Positions 9,792 to 18,434 of a stretch of 64,000 nucleotides of DNA are shown piece by piece. Made by a program: the position numbers and the translations under genes. The notes under the pieces are model-generated. The model saw only the letters and a program-made list of their open reading frames with translations, ran no database searches and was not told where the DNA came from. This stretch comes from Methylomicrobium agile (lineage in GTDB: Bacteria > Pseudomonadota > Gammaproteobacteria > Methylococcales > Methylomonadaceae). The DNA lies in the NCBI RefSeq assembly GCF_000733855.1, contig NZ_JPOJ01000001.1, positions 310,001-374,000 of the forward strand. The letters run 5' to 3'. Position 1 is the stretch's first letter; every line of letters starts with the position of its first letter.

Positions 9792-11223
9792 TGAGCAGAA
9801 AGTGCACCCCGATACTGGCGAAATAACCCAGCAAGATGACCGGGCACCATTTCAGGTGACTGCTGAAAGTGTACAATCCTTTGGCTTGCCCCAACAGGCC
9901 GATGGCCGGCGCCGAACCGATCGCCAGCAGACTGCCGCCGACGCCCAGCGTCAAGGTCAACAGCAGCCACTGGCCTTGAGGAATATCCGGATGCATGGTC
10001 AGTACCGCAAACATCAACGTACCGTTATCAACGAAAGCCGAAGACAGGCCGACCATGATATTCGCCAAAGTCGGGCTGAACTGACCGTAGAGCACTTGTG
10101 AAATCGTGTCCAAATAACCGATAAAGCCCAAACCGCCGATGCCCATCATCGCTCCATAGAAAAACAATAAAGTGTCCCATTCCAACCGGCCGACCTTTTC
10201 GAAAATATCGAAACGCGTGTCCTCGCTCCGGGAATTGGCGCCATCCGCGTTGAAAAACAGGGCGAACTCGACATTGTACCGGCCTTTTACATGATAAGAT
10301 TTCTGCAGGAAATAATAAAAAAACTGCAACAAAGTCAAACCCGCCATCATGCCGGCCGCGGCCGGCAAACCCAGCGCCGTATCGAAACTGACCGCCAGAA
10401 CAATCGTTACCCCGAACAAAAAAATGACCCGCTTGGCCCCGCGCTGCAAATGAATCTCCGCATTTTCCGCGGAGGGTTTGTCTTTCGGCAAAGCGAAATG
10501 CATCAGCGCGGCCGGCAGCAGAAAATTTACCAAGCACGGAAGGAATAACTTGAAAAACTGGGTAAAACCCAACATGCCGTGCTGCCAGACGAACAGCGTC
10601 GAAATGCCCCCGAGCGGGCTGAACGTTCCTCCCGCATTGGTCGCAACGACAATGTTCAAACAGGCGAGCGAGGCGAAGCGGGGATTGTTTTTGCCGACCG
10701 CCACCACGACGGTTCCCATCAATAGCCCGGCGGTCAGGCCGTTGACCACGCTGGACAGCAGGAATACCAGTCCTCCCGTCAGCCAGAATAATTGCCGATA
10801 GCTTAAATTTTTACTGACCAGCCAAACTTTCAGGGCGTGAAAAATGCCCATATCCTCCATCGAGTTCAGATAAGTCATCGAGACCATAATGAATAAAAGC
10901 AACTCTATATAGGCTTGCAGGTTGCTCTTAAAGGCGGTCAGGGCGGGCAGACTGCTGCCGTGTTGCTGGTAGACGAGAGAAATGACGAACCAGATGAGCG
11001 CTGCCGCCAACAGCATCGGCTTGGATTTGCGCAATTCGATGACGTCTTCGAGCATGGCTGCGACATAAGCGGTGACCATCACGACGAGGGAAAAATAACC
11101 GGCCCAATGATGGGTCAAGTCGATATGAAAGGATGGCGCCGCTTCCGCCGCGGGCTGGGCGAATCCAAGCCCGGGAAATAACAAGGAGGCCAGGCCCAAA
11201 AGGCGCACAATGAAAAGCAACAT
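9775..11223 (-). CDS. nhaD: NhaD-family sodium/proton antiporter, divergent paralogue (NhaD-1)
   Basis: An inner-membrane antiporter of the ion transporter superfamily, exporting Na+ or Li+ in exchange for protons at alkaline pH (family knowledge). The 482 residues include a signal-like first segment, then LTHHWAGYFSLVV and ELRKSKPML as in the second copy at 19765-21432. The motif that reads FSPFGDITTLLVWQ in the second copy is FSPLGGISTLFVWQ here, and SSACNNLTTALLMG is SSVVNGLTAGLLMG, so a conserved Asp and several polar residues are replaced. SAFVDNGT and GVGGSLLAIGSA are kept. Activity or ion choice may differ. It is followed directly by the KdpD-like kinase. Confidence 0.85.
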   Translation of the reverse strand: MLLFIVRLLGLASLLFPGLGFAQPAAEAAPSFHIDLTHHWAGYFSLVVMVTAYVAAMLEDVIELRKSKPMLLAAALIWFVISLVYQQHGSSLPALTAFKSNLQAYIELLLFIMVSMTYLNSMEDMGIFHALKVWLVSKNLSYRQLFWLTGGLVFLLSSVVNGLTAGLLMGTVVVAVGKNNPRFASLACLNIVVATNAGGTFSPLGGISTLFVWQHGMLGFTQFFKLFLPCLVNFLLPAALMHFALPKDKPSAENAEIHLQRGAKRVIFLFGVTIVLAVSFDTALGLPAAAGMMAGLTLLQFFYYFLQKSYHVKGRYNVEFALFFNADGANSRSEDTRFDIFEKVGRLEWDTLLFFYGAMMGIGGLGFIGYLDTISQVLYGQFSPTLANIMVGLSSAFVDNGTLMFAVLTMHPDIPQGQWLLLTLTLGVGGSLLAIGSAPAIGLLGQAKGLYTFSSHLKWCPVILLGYFASIGVHFLLNAGSF

Positions 11224-11377
11224 GCTCTCTCCGATGGTGATTGAAGAAAAGCCTTCGAAACCGCTCCATTCCTTAGCCGTTTCGCAAGACGCGCAAATTG
11301 TATTTTTCGGCGCGTAAAAAAAGCGTAAAGAGCTTTGTTAAAAGCCGATTTTGGCGAGGGTGATTACCGGCGGATTT

Positions 11378-13333
11378 CTATATTTCGGTCAGCCAATAAA
11401 ACTGGTAAGGGGGCAGCACGATCCGGCGGTCGTACTGGGCCGGACTTCTGCCGCTGTATAAATCGATGAACCGGGCATAAAGATTTACGCCTTTGCCGCT
11501 GATCGTCTCGAGGTCGAGATATTGGGGATGGGCATCGAAATTGGCGACCACCAGCACCCGCTCCGACGGACGCTGGTGGTTGAAACGGATAAAGCAGAGC
11601 AAATGCCGATTGTTGACGTCCAGCAGTTCCCGGTTGTTGAAATCCGCAAAAGCGGACGTTTCCTTGCGTATGGCGATCATTTTTTTGATCGCGTTGAAAA
11701 TGGCGTACTCGACCGTCCCCTGTTTTTTCCGCAGCTCGGCGCGCTGCCAGTTGATTTTAGGGCGGTGGATCCACCGATTGTCCGAGCTTTTGCTGGGGTC
11801 GTCGCGATAACTGTAGTCGTTGACGACGCCAAGGGCGTCGCCGCTGTAGAGCAGCGGAATGCCGCCGAAAGACAGAATCAGGCTATGCAACAACACGATT
11901 CTGTCGATCGCGGACGCCGCCATTGCCTGATCACCGCTCTCCAGCGCCGATTCCAGCCCGGCCAGGGACGCCAGTGAGCCGCAAATGCGCGCGTCCCCCG
12001 TTTCGTCGTTGCGCATGAACACCAGCCCCCGCGCCGGCGAATGATCGAACTGGCCGCTGAAATAATCGATCAGAAACCGGCGGTGGGCATAAGGTTCGTA
12101 GCCGGCGGCCCTGATGTCGTTATCGTCGAAACCGAAACCGATGTCGTCATGGCAGCGCACATAGTTGAGCCAGGTCGCCCGTTCCAGTTTGGCGGGCAGA
12201 TTTTTCACGCCTTGGTAGAGCAGCTTGGCGTTCTTGGTGGCGACCGCGTCCCAGAGCAGCGCCATCAAGGTGGCGTTGTAAGCGATTTCGCATTCCTTGG
12301 CGATGATCGCGTCTTCGCCGAAATATTTGATCACCTCGACCGGCGCGACGATCGCTTCGGCAATGAACAATACGCCGGGGGCGGTCACTTGGCAGCAGTC
12401 CTTCATCAACTGCAGAATCAGGTGCGCGTTGCGTTCGTTCTGGCAGGTGGTGCCGATTTTTTTCCACAGGAAGGCGACGGCGTCCAGCCGCAGAATGTCG
12501 ACGCCCTGATTGGCCCAGAACAGAATAATGTCGAGCATTTCGATGAAAACCGCAGGATTGCTGTAATTCAAGTCCCACTGGTAGTCGTGGAACACGGTCA
12601 TCACCCACTTTTGCATGCCCGCGTTCCAGGTGAAATTGCCCGGCGCGCTTTCGGGAAAAATTTCCGGCAGGGTCTGTTCGAACATGTCGGGAATTTCCCG
12701 GTTGTCGAAAACGAAATAATAATCCTGATACCGACGCTCTCCGGCGACCGCTTTTTTGGCCCATGCGTGCTCGTCGGACGTATGGTTGAGCACGATGTCC
12801 AGCACCAGCAGGATATCGCGTTTCCTGAATTCTTCCGCCACGCGGCGGAAATCTTCCATGTTGCCGAGGCGGTCGTCGATCCGGCGGAAGTCGCTGACCG
12901 CATAGCCGCCGTCGCTCTTTCCGGGAGGGCACATCAGAATCGGCATGATGTGCACCATGTTGATGCCCAGCTCCTGAAAATAAGGCGTTTTATCGGCCAG
13001 GTCGTTCAGGTTTTCGGCAAATCCGTTGGTATACAGCCCCAGGCCGACCCATTTCTGGGACAGGAACCAGTTGTGGTCCGATTCGCGCTCGATGTCGACG
13101 CGCTCCAGTTCCGGGGAACGGTCGATGTAGCCCTTGGCCATCGTTTCCACCAGCCGCAGCATTTGCGTCTTGAAATCGTCGCGGTGCCCGTAGAGCGTGT
13201 CAAACAGCGAATAGATCGCGTAAAAATTGGCGCCCAGGCGAGTGTAAAAATGCCGCAGATCCTGACGCCTGATTTCAGGCTTCAAATCGTCGAGGATGGC
13301 ATTCAGGAGAGAGTGGGAAACTTGTTCGTACAT
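11378..13333 (-). CDS. ams: amylosucrase
   Basis: A GH13 enzyme that splits sucrose and transfers the glucosyl unit onto an alpha-glucan, or hydrolyses it, releasing fructose. The 651-residue protein from ATG 13333 shows all GH13 regions: DIVLNHTSDEH, the nucleophile D284 in ILRLDAVAF, the acid/base E326 in LFIAEAIV and the third acid in YVRCHDDIGF. Positions run two below those of the Neisseria enzyme (D286, E328). The N-terminal helical domain and SDGGYAVSDFR are as in amylosucrases. It is the last gene of the sucrose operon, 4 bases after fruK, so released fructose can be phosphorylated by its neighbour. Confidence 0.95.
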   Translation of the reverse strand: MYEQVSHSLLNAILDDLKPEIRRQDLRHFYTRLGANFYAIYSLFDTLYGHRDDFKTQMLRLVETMAKGYIDRSPELERVDIERESDHNWFLSQKWVGLGLYTNGFAENLNDLADKTPYFQELGINMVHIMPILMCPPGKSDGGYAVSDFRRIDDRLGNMEDFRRVAEEFRKRDILLVLDIVLNHTSDEHAWAKKAVAGERRYQDYYFVFDNREIPDMFEQTLPEIFPESAPGNFTWNAGMQKWVMTVFHDYQWDLNYSNPAVFIEMLDIILFWANQGVDILRLDAVAFLWKKIGTTCQNERNAHLILQLMKDCCQVTAPGVLFIAEAIVAPVEVIKYFGEDAIIAKECEIAYNATLMALLWDAVATKNAKLLYQGVKNLPAKLERATWLNYVRCHDDIGFGFDDNDIRAAGYEPYAHRRFLIDYFSGQFDHSPARGLVFMRNDETGDARICGSLASLAGLESALESGDQAMAASAIDRIVLLHSLILSFGGIPLLYSGDALGVVNDYSYRDDPSKSSDNRWIHRPKINWQRAELRKKQGTVEYAIFNAIKKMIAIRKETSAFADFNNRELLDVNNRHLLCFIRFNHQRPSERVLVVANFDAHPQYLDLETISGKGVNLYARFIDLYSGRSPAQYDRRIVLPPYQFYWLTEI

Positions 13334-13337
13334 GGTC

Positions 13338-14225
13338 TCAGTTCCATTCGTCGATGAACGCGCGGTAAAACGCTTTCTCGGCAACCGTGGCCCCGCGCCT
13401 GCCGACCAGCGCGCCGGCAAAGGACTGCGCCCGTTCCAGGGTGAGTTCCAAAGGCCATTGCCGGTTCAACCCCAACAAAAGCAGCGCCACGAACGCGTCG
13501 CCGGCGCCTACCGTATCCACCACGGCGGTGCCGGCCGCAGGCTGTACGGCCACGAAACGCTCCCGCCTGTCCCAGGCGACCGCGCCTTTCCCGCCGCGGG
13601 TCACCACCAGCGTCTCCAGGTCGAACAGCTCGTAAAACGCCACCATGGCCGCTTCCAGCCCGCCCCTGCTTTCGGGGCACAGTTCGGCCAGCTCGGCCTC
13701 GTTGAGTTTGACCCAATCCGCGCCGTCGAGCAACGCCCGCAGAATTTCCCTGTCCCACCAGGGCGGCCGCAGATTGACGTCGACGAAAACTTTGCCCCGG
13801 TGCCTGGCCTTGACGGCCTGCAGCGCCGCCCGCGCGACCGGGTTCCGGACGGCCAGCGAACCGTGATACAAAACGCCCTCTGTGGTTTTATCTGCGAGCG
13901 ATCCGGCGGCGATAAAGTCGTAGGCGGCGTCGGGAACGATCTCATAATGCGGTTCGCCGTCCCTGATCGACACCCGGACGCTGCCGGTAGGACGATCGCG
14001 GTCGATTTGCAGGTCCGCGCGGCTCATGCCCCAGGCTTCCATCGAGGCGGCGATTTCGCGCCCCGGCGGATCGTCGCCGATGCGGCTGATGAAGCGGGGC
14101 GATTGTCCGAGTGCCTGCAGATGCCAGGCCACGTTGAACGGCGCGCCGCCGAGGGCTCGGCTGCCGTCGGGAAAATGGTCGAAAAGCACTTCGCCGAAAA
14201 CATGGATAGGCGGGTTATCGTTCAT
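13338..14225 (-). CDS. fruK: fructokinase, PfkB family
   Basis: Phosphorylates fructose, probably to fructose 6-phosphate, with ATP. The 295-residue ribokinase-fold protein has the N-terminal GEVLFDHFPDG, the substrate motif GGAPFNVAWHLQALG, and the C-terminal PfkB signature DTVGAGDAF with catalytic base D243. It is placed between sucrose-phosphatase (11-base overlap) and amylosucrase. This matches the methanotroph sucrose cluster, where fructokinase recycles fructose set free by amylosucrase. ADP- or PPi-dependent alternatives of the same fold cannot be excluded from sequence, but context favours fructose. Confidence 0.93.
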   Translation of the reverse strand: MNDNPPIHVFGEVLFDHFPDGSRALGGAPFNVAWHLQALGQSPRFISRIGDDPPGREIAASMEAWGMSRADLQIDRDRPTGSVRVSIRDGEPHYEIVPDAAYDFIAAGSLADKTTEGVLYHGSLAVRNPVARAALQAVKARHRGKVFVDVNLRPPWWDREILRALLDGADWVKLNEAELAELCPESRGGLEAAMVAFYELFDLETLVVTRGGKGAVAWDRRERFVAVQPAAGTAVVDTVGAGDAFVALLLLGLNRQWPLELTLERAQSFAGALVGRRGATVAEKAFYRAFIDEWN

Positions 14226-15069
14226 TGTCTTCTTTCATCCAAAGCACTGCGTCAGGGTGATAATGGGCGACGCCCTCCAGGATCCCCGCGCTGTAATTGC
14301 CGTTCATACCCAGGAATCCGCCCCGGGCCCGATAAAATGCGTTCGTCGATCCCTGTTTCGCCGCCAGCCTTTCGGCCTTCTCGACCACGTCGGCGGCGGC
14401 GTTGGCGACCAGGACGGAGCGGATCGGGCTGACGATCACCGGCAGGTCGTTGCCGCTGTCGCCGGCATAAACCGTATCGGCCACGGCGAAAGCCTGATGC
14501 CGCATTAAAAATTCGACCGCATGCAGTTTGGTCGCCCGCGCGGGCAACACATCCAGGAGACCGGTACCCGTTTGTTCGTCGACGCTGTGGATCAGGCCGG
14601 CCGTCAGGTTGCTTGCGCACAGGCGCCGCCCCATTTCCTGCTGTAGCGCCTCCGCGTCTATGTAGGGCGGCAGGTAATAGCTGAGTTTATAACGGTTCTG
14701 CTTGGCTTCTTCCTGCAGGCACAAGTCCGGCAGATCGGCGAACAAAGGCCGCAAATCCTTCGCTTCCAGGCCGCGCCAATCGCTGCCGATATCCTGCTCC
14801 CATTCGGGCCAGTGCCGCCATATTCCTCTCCGGACACGGTAAATCGTGGTGCCGACGTCGCCGATGACCCAGTCGGGCAGCGGCAGCGCATAGTCCCGGA
14901 TCGCCTCTTCGACCAACGCCCGATGCCTGCCGCTGACATAAGCCAGCATCACTTCGGGCCGCGCCGCCAGGCACGCGAAACGCTCACGGGCGCCGGGCGA
15001 TTCCGGCTGGCGGCCGTTCGGCAATAAAGTCCGATCCAGGTCGGTGCAAATCAGGAGACGTTTAAGCAT
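14215..15069 (-). CDS. spp: sucrose-6F-phosphate phosphatase (HAD-IIB family)
   Basis: Dephosphorylates sucrose 6-phosphate made by the neighbouring synthase. The ATG at 15069 gives 284 residues beginning MLKRLLICTDLDRTLLPNG, where D10 and D12 are the intact DxD nucleophile and acid of HAD phosphatases. The C-terminal YAGDSGNDLPV supplies the Mg-binding Asp pair, and the cap region resembles plant and cyanobacterial sucrose-phosphatases. The longer frame to 15165 overlaps the end of sps and is rejected. It overlaps fruK by 11 bases and follows sps by 19 bases. Confidence 0.9.
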   Translation of the reverse strand: MLKRLLICTDLDRTLLPNGRQPESPGARERFACLAARPEVMLAYVSGRHRALVEEAIRDYALPLPDWVIGDVGTTIYRVRRGIWRHWPEWEQDIGSDWRGLEAKDLRPLFADLPDLCLQEEAKQNRYKLSYYLPPYIDAEALQQEMGRRLCASNLTAGLIHSVDEQTGTGLLDVLPARATKLHAVEFLMRHQAFAVADTVYAGDSGNDLPVIVSPIRSVLVANAAADVVEKAERLAAKQGSTNAFYRARGGFLGMNGNYSAGILEGVAHYHPDAVLWMKEDNER

Positions 15070-15088
15070 GAGCTTGCGTATCCCCAGG

Positions 15089-17233
15089 CTAATGGCCAAA
15101 AAAGTCATAATGTTCGATCGCTTCGAGCAGCCCCAAAGCATAGGGGTGTTCGGCAAAATAAACATGCTCCTGATCGCCGAGCGCCGCTAACTCCGCGCGA
15201 TTGTCATTGGCGGCCACGACGCCGAGGGTGTTACCGCGCAGCATGTCTTCGTCGGCTCCGGAGCCGCCCATCACCAGAATCCGTTCGAGAGGAATCTGCC
15301 ATTGCCGGGCGATATAGCGCAGCGCGTTGCCCTTGGAGGCCCTCGCCGGAACCAGGTCGAAAAACTTGCCGAACGAAAGCGTGGGATTGACCGACACTTC
15401 ATGCTGACGCAGCACCATCAAAATGTCTTCCATCGGCGGTGCGGCGGCACTGTCGTAGTGGTAAGACAGCTTGAAGCGGCTTTGCTCGGCTTTGGCCGGC
15501 ACCAGGCCGGGGATGCCGGGGAGCTCGCCGATGATCCGGCGCAGGGCCTGGGGCGTCCATAAATGGTCGATGTGATGCGTCCAGGCGATGTCGGCAATCA
15601 GTTGCGGCGCGTAATAGATTTCGGTGCCGAGACTGGTGATCAGGATATCCGGCGTCGGGATCCGGTATTTTTTCAATACCGCCAGCGCCGAATCCAGCCG
15701 CCGCCAGGTGGCGATGCCGAACAGGAATTTTTTGCGTTTGTCCTGGACGAACTTGATGAACTGTTCCAAGGCTTCCGTATCGCCCAACAGGGTTCGGTCG
15801 AGTGCGGTAAAAATGGCGCGCGTCCGAAAGCGGCCGGCCATCGCGACCGGTGGGGTTTTCGGCAGCCTGTCCCTCCCCTCCGTCAAAGGCTGGATGCGCC
15901 GCAAATAGGTCTGGGCATGGGTGTTCCAGGCATAACGCCGGCGAATGTTTTGCAGGCCGTTGGAGGAAAATGCCTTCCAGATTTTCGGATGCTTGAGAAT
16001 CGTCAACAAGGCTTCGGCAATCGCCGATTTATCCAGGGGATCGACCAGCAAGCCGTTGCGGCAGTTACCGATGATGTCGACCGGCCCGCCGTTTTCCGTG
16101 GAGACCAGCGGTAGCCCGCTCGCAGCCGCTTCCAATAGCGTCAGGCCGAAAGGCTCGGTCAGGGCCGGATTGATGAAAACCCCTTTCGAAGCGGCCGCGA
16201 GCCTATAGATCTCGGCGACCTCGCCGGCATGGTGATGTTTCGGCAACGCCACGCGCCCGTACAGATCGTAACGGTCCATCACCAGCAGCAATTCGGTCAA
16301 GACCGCTTGCGCGCCTTCGTTCATTTCCCGGATGTCCCCGCGGTTGCCGGCAATGATCACGAGATTGGCCGCCTCCTGCAGACGCGGCGACTCGCCGAAG
16401 GCCTCCAACAGTCCGACGATGTTCTTCCGTTCGTCCGGCCGGGACAGCGCCAGGATCATCGGCTTCTCCGGCGCGTGCAAAAACTTTTCCAGGACCTTGG
16501 CAAACGCGATTGCTTCGCCGGCGGAGGCCGGCGGATGAAACTGTTCGAGGTCGATACCGGGCGGTATGATCACCATTTTTTCCGGCGTATAGCAGTCGTA
16601 AAGCTCGTACTGTTCCACGATTTCGTTTTGCGTGCTGGTGATGACCAGATCGGCGTTGGTCAAGGCGTCTTCTTCGGCGCCGATACGGCAGGAAATATGA
16701 TAACGCTGCTCGATTTCCGCCATCGAAGCCCCCTGGGCCAGGAGGCGGCGGCGCTTGTCCCGCCCCAGGGAATGACCGGTATGAACAAGCGGCAACCCCG
16801 TCAGATGCGCCAGCCGGACGCCCACATAGCCGGCATCCGCATAATGGCTGTGCAGAATATCCGGCAGACGGGGCTGCTTGTGGAGCCAGCCGAGCAGATT
16901 GTCGGCAAAACAGTCCAGATGGTCCCAAAGCTCTTCTTTCCGGATATAGCCTTCGGGACCCGCCGCGATGCGGACGATCCGGGCATTGTCCGCCAAGGGC
17001 TCGATCGCCTCCGCATAATCGTGCGCAACCTCGCTGTCGATGATGCGTCGGGTCACCAAATCGACGCGCCCGACTTCCGGCTGTTTCGCCAGGGCTTCCG
17101 CCAGCTCGACGACATATTTGGTTTGCCCGCCGGTATCCGCATCGCGCCCCAACTCCAGGTCGCGGCCGCGAATCAGGCCGTGCACGCTGATCAGTACGAG
17201 ATACAGCGGTTCGCTTTTTTTGTTTTTGGTCAT
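15089..17233 (-). CDS. sps: sucrose-phosphate synthase with non-catalytic C-terminal HAD domain
   Basis: A GT-B glycosyltransferase (GT4) joining UDP-glucose and fructose 6-phosphate into sucrose 6-phosphate. The 714 residues start with ISVHGLIRGRDLELGRDADTGGQ..VVELAEAL, the sucrose-synthase-type N-terminal motif, followed by HSHYADAGYVGVRLA, VIIPPGIDLEQF and the donor-site NPALTEPFGLTLLEAAA. From about residue 470 a phosphatase-like domain follows, but its first motif is FTALDRTLLG: the nucleophile Asp is Ala477. It is therefore probably structural, and the separate spp gene does the dephosphorylation. First gene of sps-spp-fruK-ams; sucrose here would serve as a compatible solute. Confidence 0.95.
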   Translation of the reverse strand: MTKNKKSEPLYLVLISVHGLIRGRDLELGRDADTGGQTKYVVELAEALAKQPEVGRVDLVTRRIIDSEVAHDYAEAIEPLADNARIVRIAAGPEGYIRKEELWDHLDCFADNLLGWLHKQPRLPDILHSHYADAGYVGVRLAHLTGLPLVHTGHSLGRDKRRRLLAQGASMAEIEQRYHISCRIGAEEDALTNADLVITSTQNEIVEQYELYDCYTPEKMVIIPPGIDLEQFHPPASAGEAIAFAKVLEKFLHAPEKPMILALSRPDERKNIVGLLEAFGESPRLQEAANLVIIAGNRGDIREMNEGAQAVLTELLLVMDRYDLYGRVALPKHHHAGEVAEIYRLAAASKGVFINPALTEPFGLTLLEAAASGLPLVSTENGGPVDIIGNCRNGLLVDPLDKSAIAEALLTILKHPKIWKAFSSNGLQNIRRRYAWNTHAQTYLRRIQPLTEGRDRLPKTPPVAMAGRFRTRAIFTALDRTLLGDTEALEQFIKFVQDKRKKFLFGIATWRRLDSALAVLKKYRIPTPDILITSLGTEIYYAPQLIADIAWTHHIDHLWTPQALRRIIGELPGIPGLVPAKAEQSRFKLSYHYDSAAAPPMEDILMVLRQHEVSVNPTLSFGKFFDLVPARASKGNALRYIARQWQIPLERILVMGGSGADEDMLRGNTLGVVAANDNRAELAALGDQEHVYFAEHPYALGLLEAIEHYDFFGH

Positions 17234-17364
17234 TTCTTTCTACTGTCGATCCCGTTGACAAAACGGTGGCCAGTAAGGCGCCGCCCGCTCGGCGGCTATA
17301 AACTGTAAACTGCCTGCGCCTGTAGGCTGTCGGACTTCTCCGGGAAGTTGTCCGGCTTCGGCAG

Positions 17365-18105
17365 CTACCGGTATGCCGCCCGCAGCAATAAATCTTCGAA
17401 GGTGTAAAATCCGTTACCGCAAACGGATAAATGGGAAAGGGCGAAAGCGGCGCCCGCACCGAAAGCCTCGCGCCTAATCGACGAATGGGCCAACCGTACG
17501 GTCTGGTGGGGGAAGCCGAAAATCACTTCATGCTCGCCGACAATCCCGCCGAGCCTCAATGAAGTGACTTGATTCTTCCGCAAACCCAGATTTTCCGCAA
17601 TCTTTAATGCCGTACCCGAAACTTCGGGTTTTTCCTTGAAATGCTGCTCGATGATTTCCACATCCGCGAAAGGCGCGGCCTTGCGCAACAGGTTCGCCGC
17701 CATCATCAGGAGATTGATTCCCAGAGTGATGTTGGGAGAGCACATGACGCGCGCGCTCTGCGCCAGACTGCGGATATAAGCCAGATCGCTTTCGGAATAG
17801 GAAGAAATCGCGCTCACCAGCATCATGCCTCGTTTACGGACCAGTTCTCCGTACCGATGGACGGCTTTCGCCGAAGAGAAATCCACAATGGCATCGACCG
17901 GATAACTGTCGAACAGCCGCTCGAACGATTGGCGCTCCATGCCGAAAATGGGAACGGCAGTGTCCGGATGCGTTTGAACGCCTTCACTGACGGTGCTCCG
18001 GGCAATCCAGCACAGTTCGAAACGCGAATCCGAGCTAAAAACATTGGCAACGGCTTTACCCGTTTTACCGTAACCGATCAGACCGATTCGTATTTTATGG
18101 ATCAA
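17365..18105 (-). CDS. dihydrodipicolinate reductase (DapB)-like oxidoreductase
   Basis: The protein has a Rossmann N-terminus (IRIGLIGYGKTGKAVANVF) and a DapB-like C-terminal domain. A TTG at 18105 is preceded by the strong ribosome site AGGAG and gives 246 residues; the longer ATG frame at 18126 reads through that site. The DapB catalytic motif normally reads HHRxKxDAPSGTA; here it is EQHFKEKPEVSGTALKIAE, keeping one His, the Lys and SGTA but losing the DAP triplet. It may be a diverged housekeeping DapB or a paralogue with another substrate. It lies about 130 bases upstream of sps on the same strand; a functional link is not shown. Confidence 0.7.
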   Translation of the reverse strand: MIHKIRIGLIGYGKTGKAVANVFSSDSRFELCWIARSTVSEGVQTHPDTAVPIFGMERQSFERLFDSYPVDAIVDFSSAKAVHRYGELVRKRGMMLVSAISSYSESDLAYIRSLAQSARVMCSPNITLGINLLMMAANLLRKAAPFADVEIIEQHFKEKPEVSGTALKIAENLGLRKNQVTSLRLGGIVGEHEVIFGFPHQTVRLAHSSIRREAFGAGAAFALSHLSVCGNGFYTFEDLLLRAAYR

Positions 18106-18434
18106 GAAGAATCTCCTTTGGTACACATCCTCCCGGAAATTGCCGCAACATCAAAGCCAAACTATTGATAAATAGGCAACTTTCAAGCGGGTGATCGTTG
18201 TAACAGTGGTTTGTGCCAATCGGGATGGTAGCACGATAATGAAGAGCAGGCCAAACTCGTGCCCTTTTGCAAACGGCTTGAATTACGCTAGTCATGGCGT
18301 CTAAAAGTGCGGAAGTCGGGCATTTCCGGCGAATTCGCACGCGGAAAAATATCGAAAAAATATTGGTCACCGATTGCTTTCTCCTTTAAACTTCGGTCCC
18401 ATCGATCGTCATTAACCTCTTCCGGAGTGCCGCC
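18106..18434. other. divergent intergenic region
   Basis: About 330 bases between the minus-strand DapB-like gene and the plus-strand CPA2 antiporter, so it must carry two divergent promoters. I could not pick convincing -35/-10 pairs. The only clear signals are AGGAG at 18113-18117 (minus) and the GGAG at about 18424 (plus), both ribosome sites. Short open frames here have no family features. Confidence 0.4.

Noticed and set aside
12041-13357. Open frame of 438 codons on the plus strand opposite amylosucrase
   Set aside because: Mirror frame of a clearly conserved GH13 gene; no recognisable motifs.
15070-15165. Extended start of sucrose-phosphatase
   Set aside because: It overlaps the end of sps, while the ATG at 15069 places the DxD motif at the usual position near residue 10.
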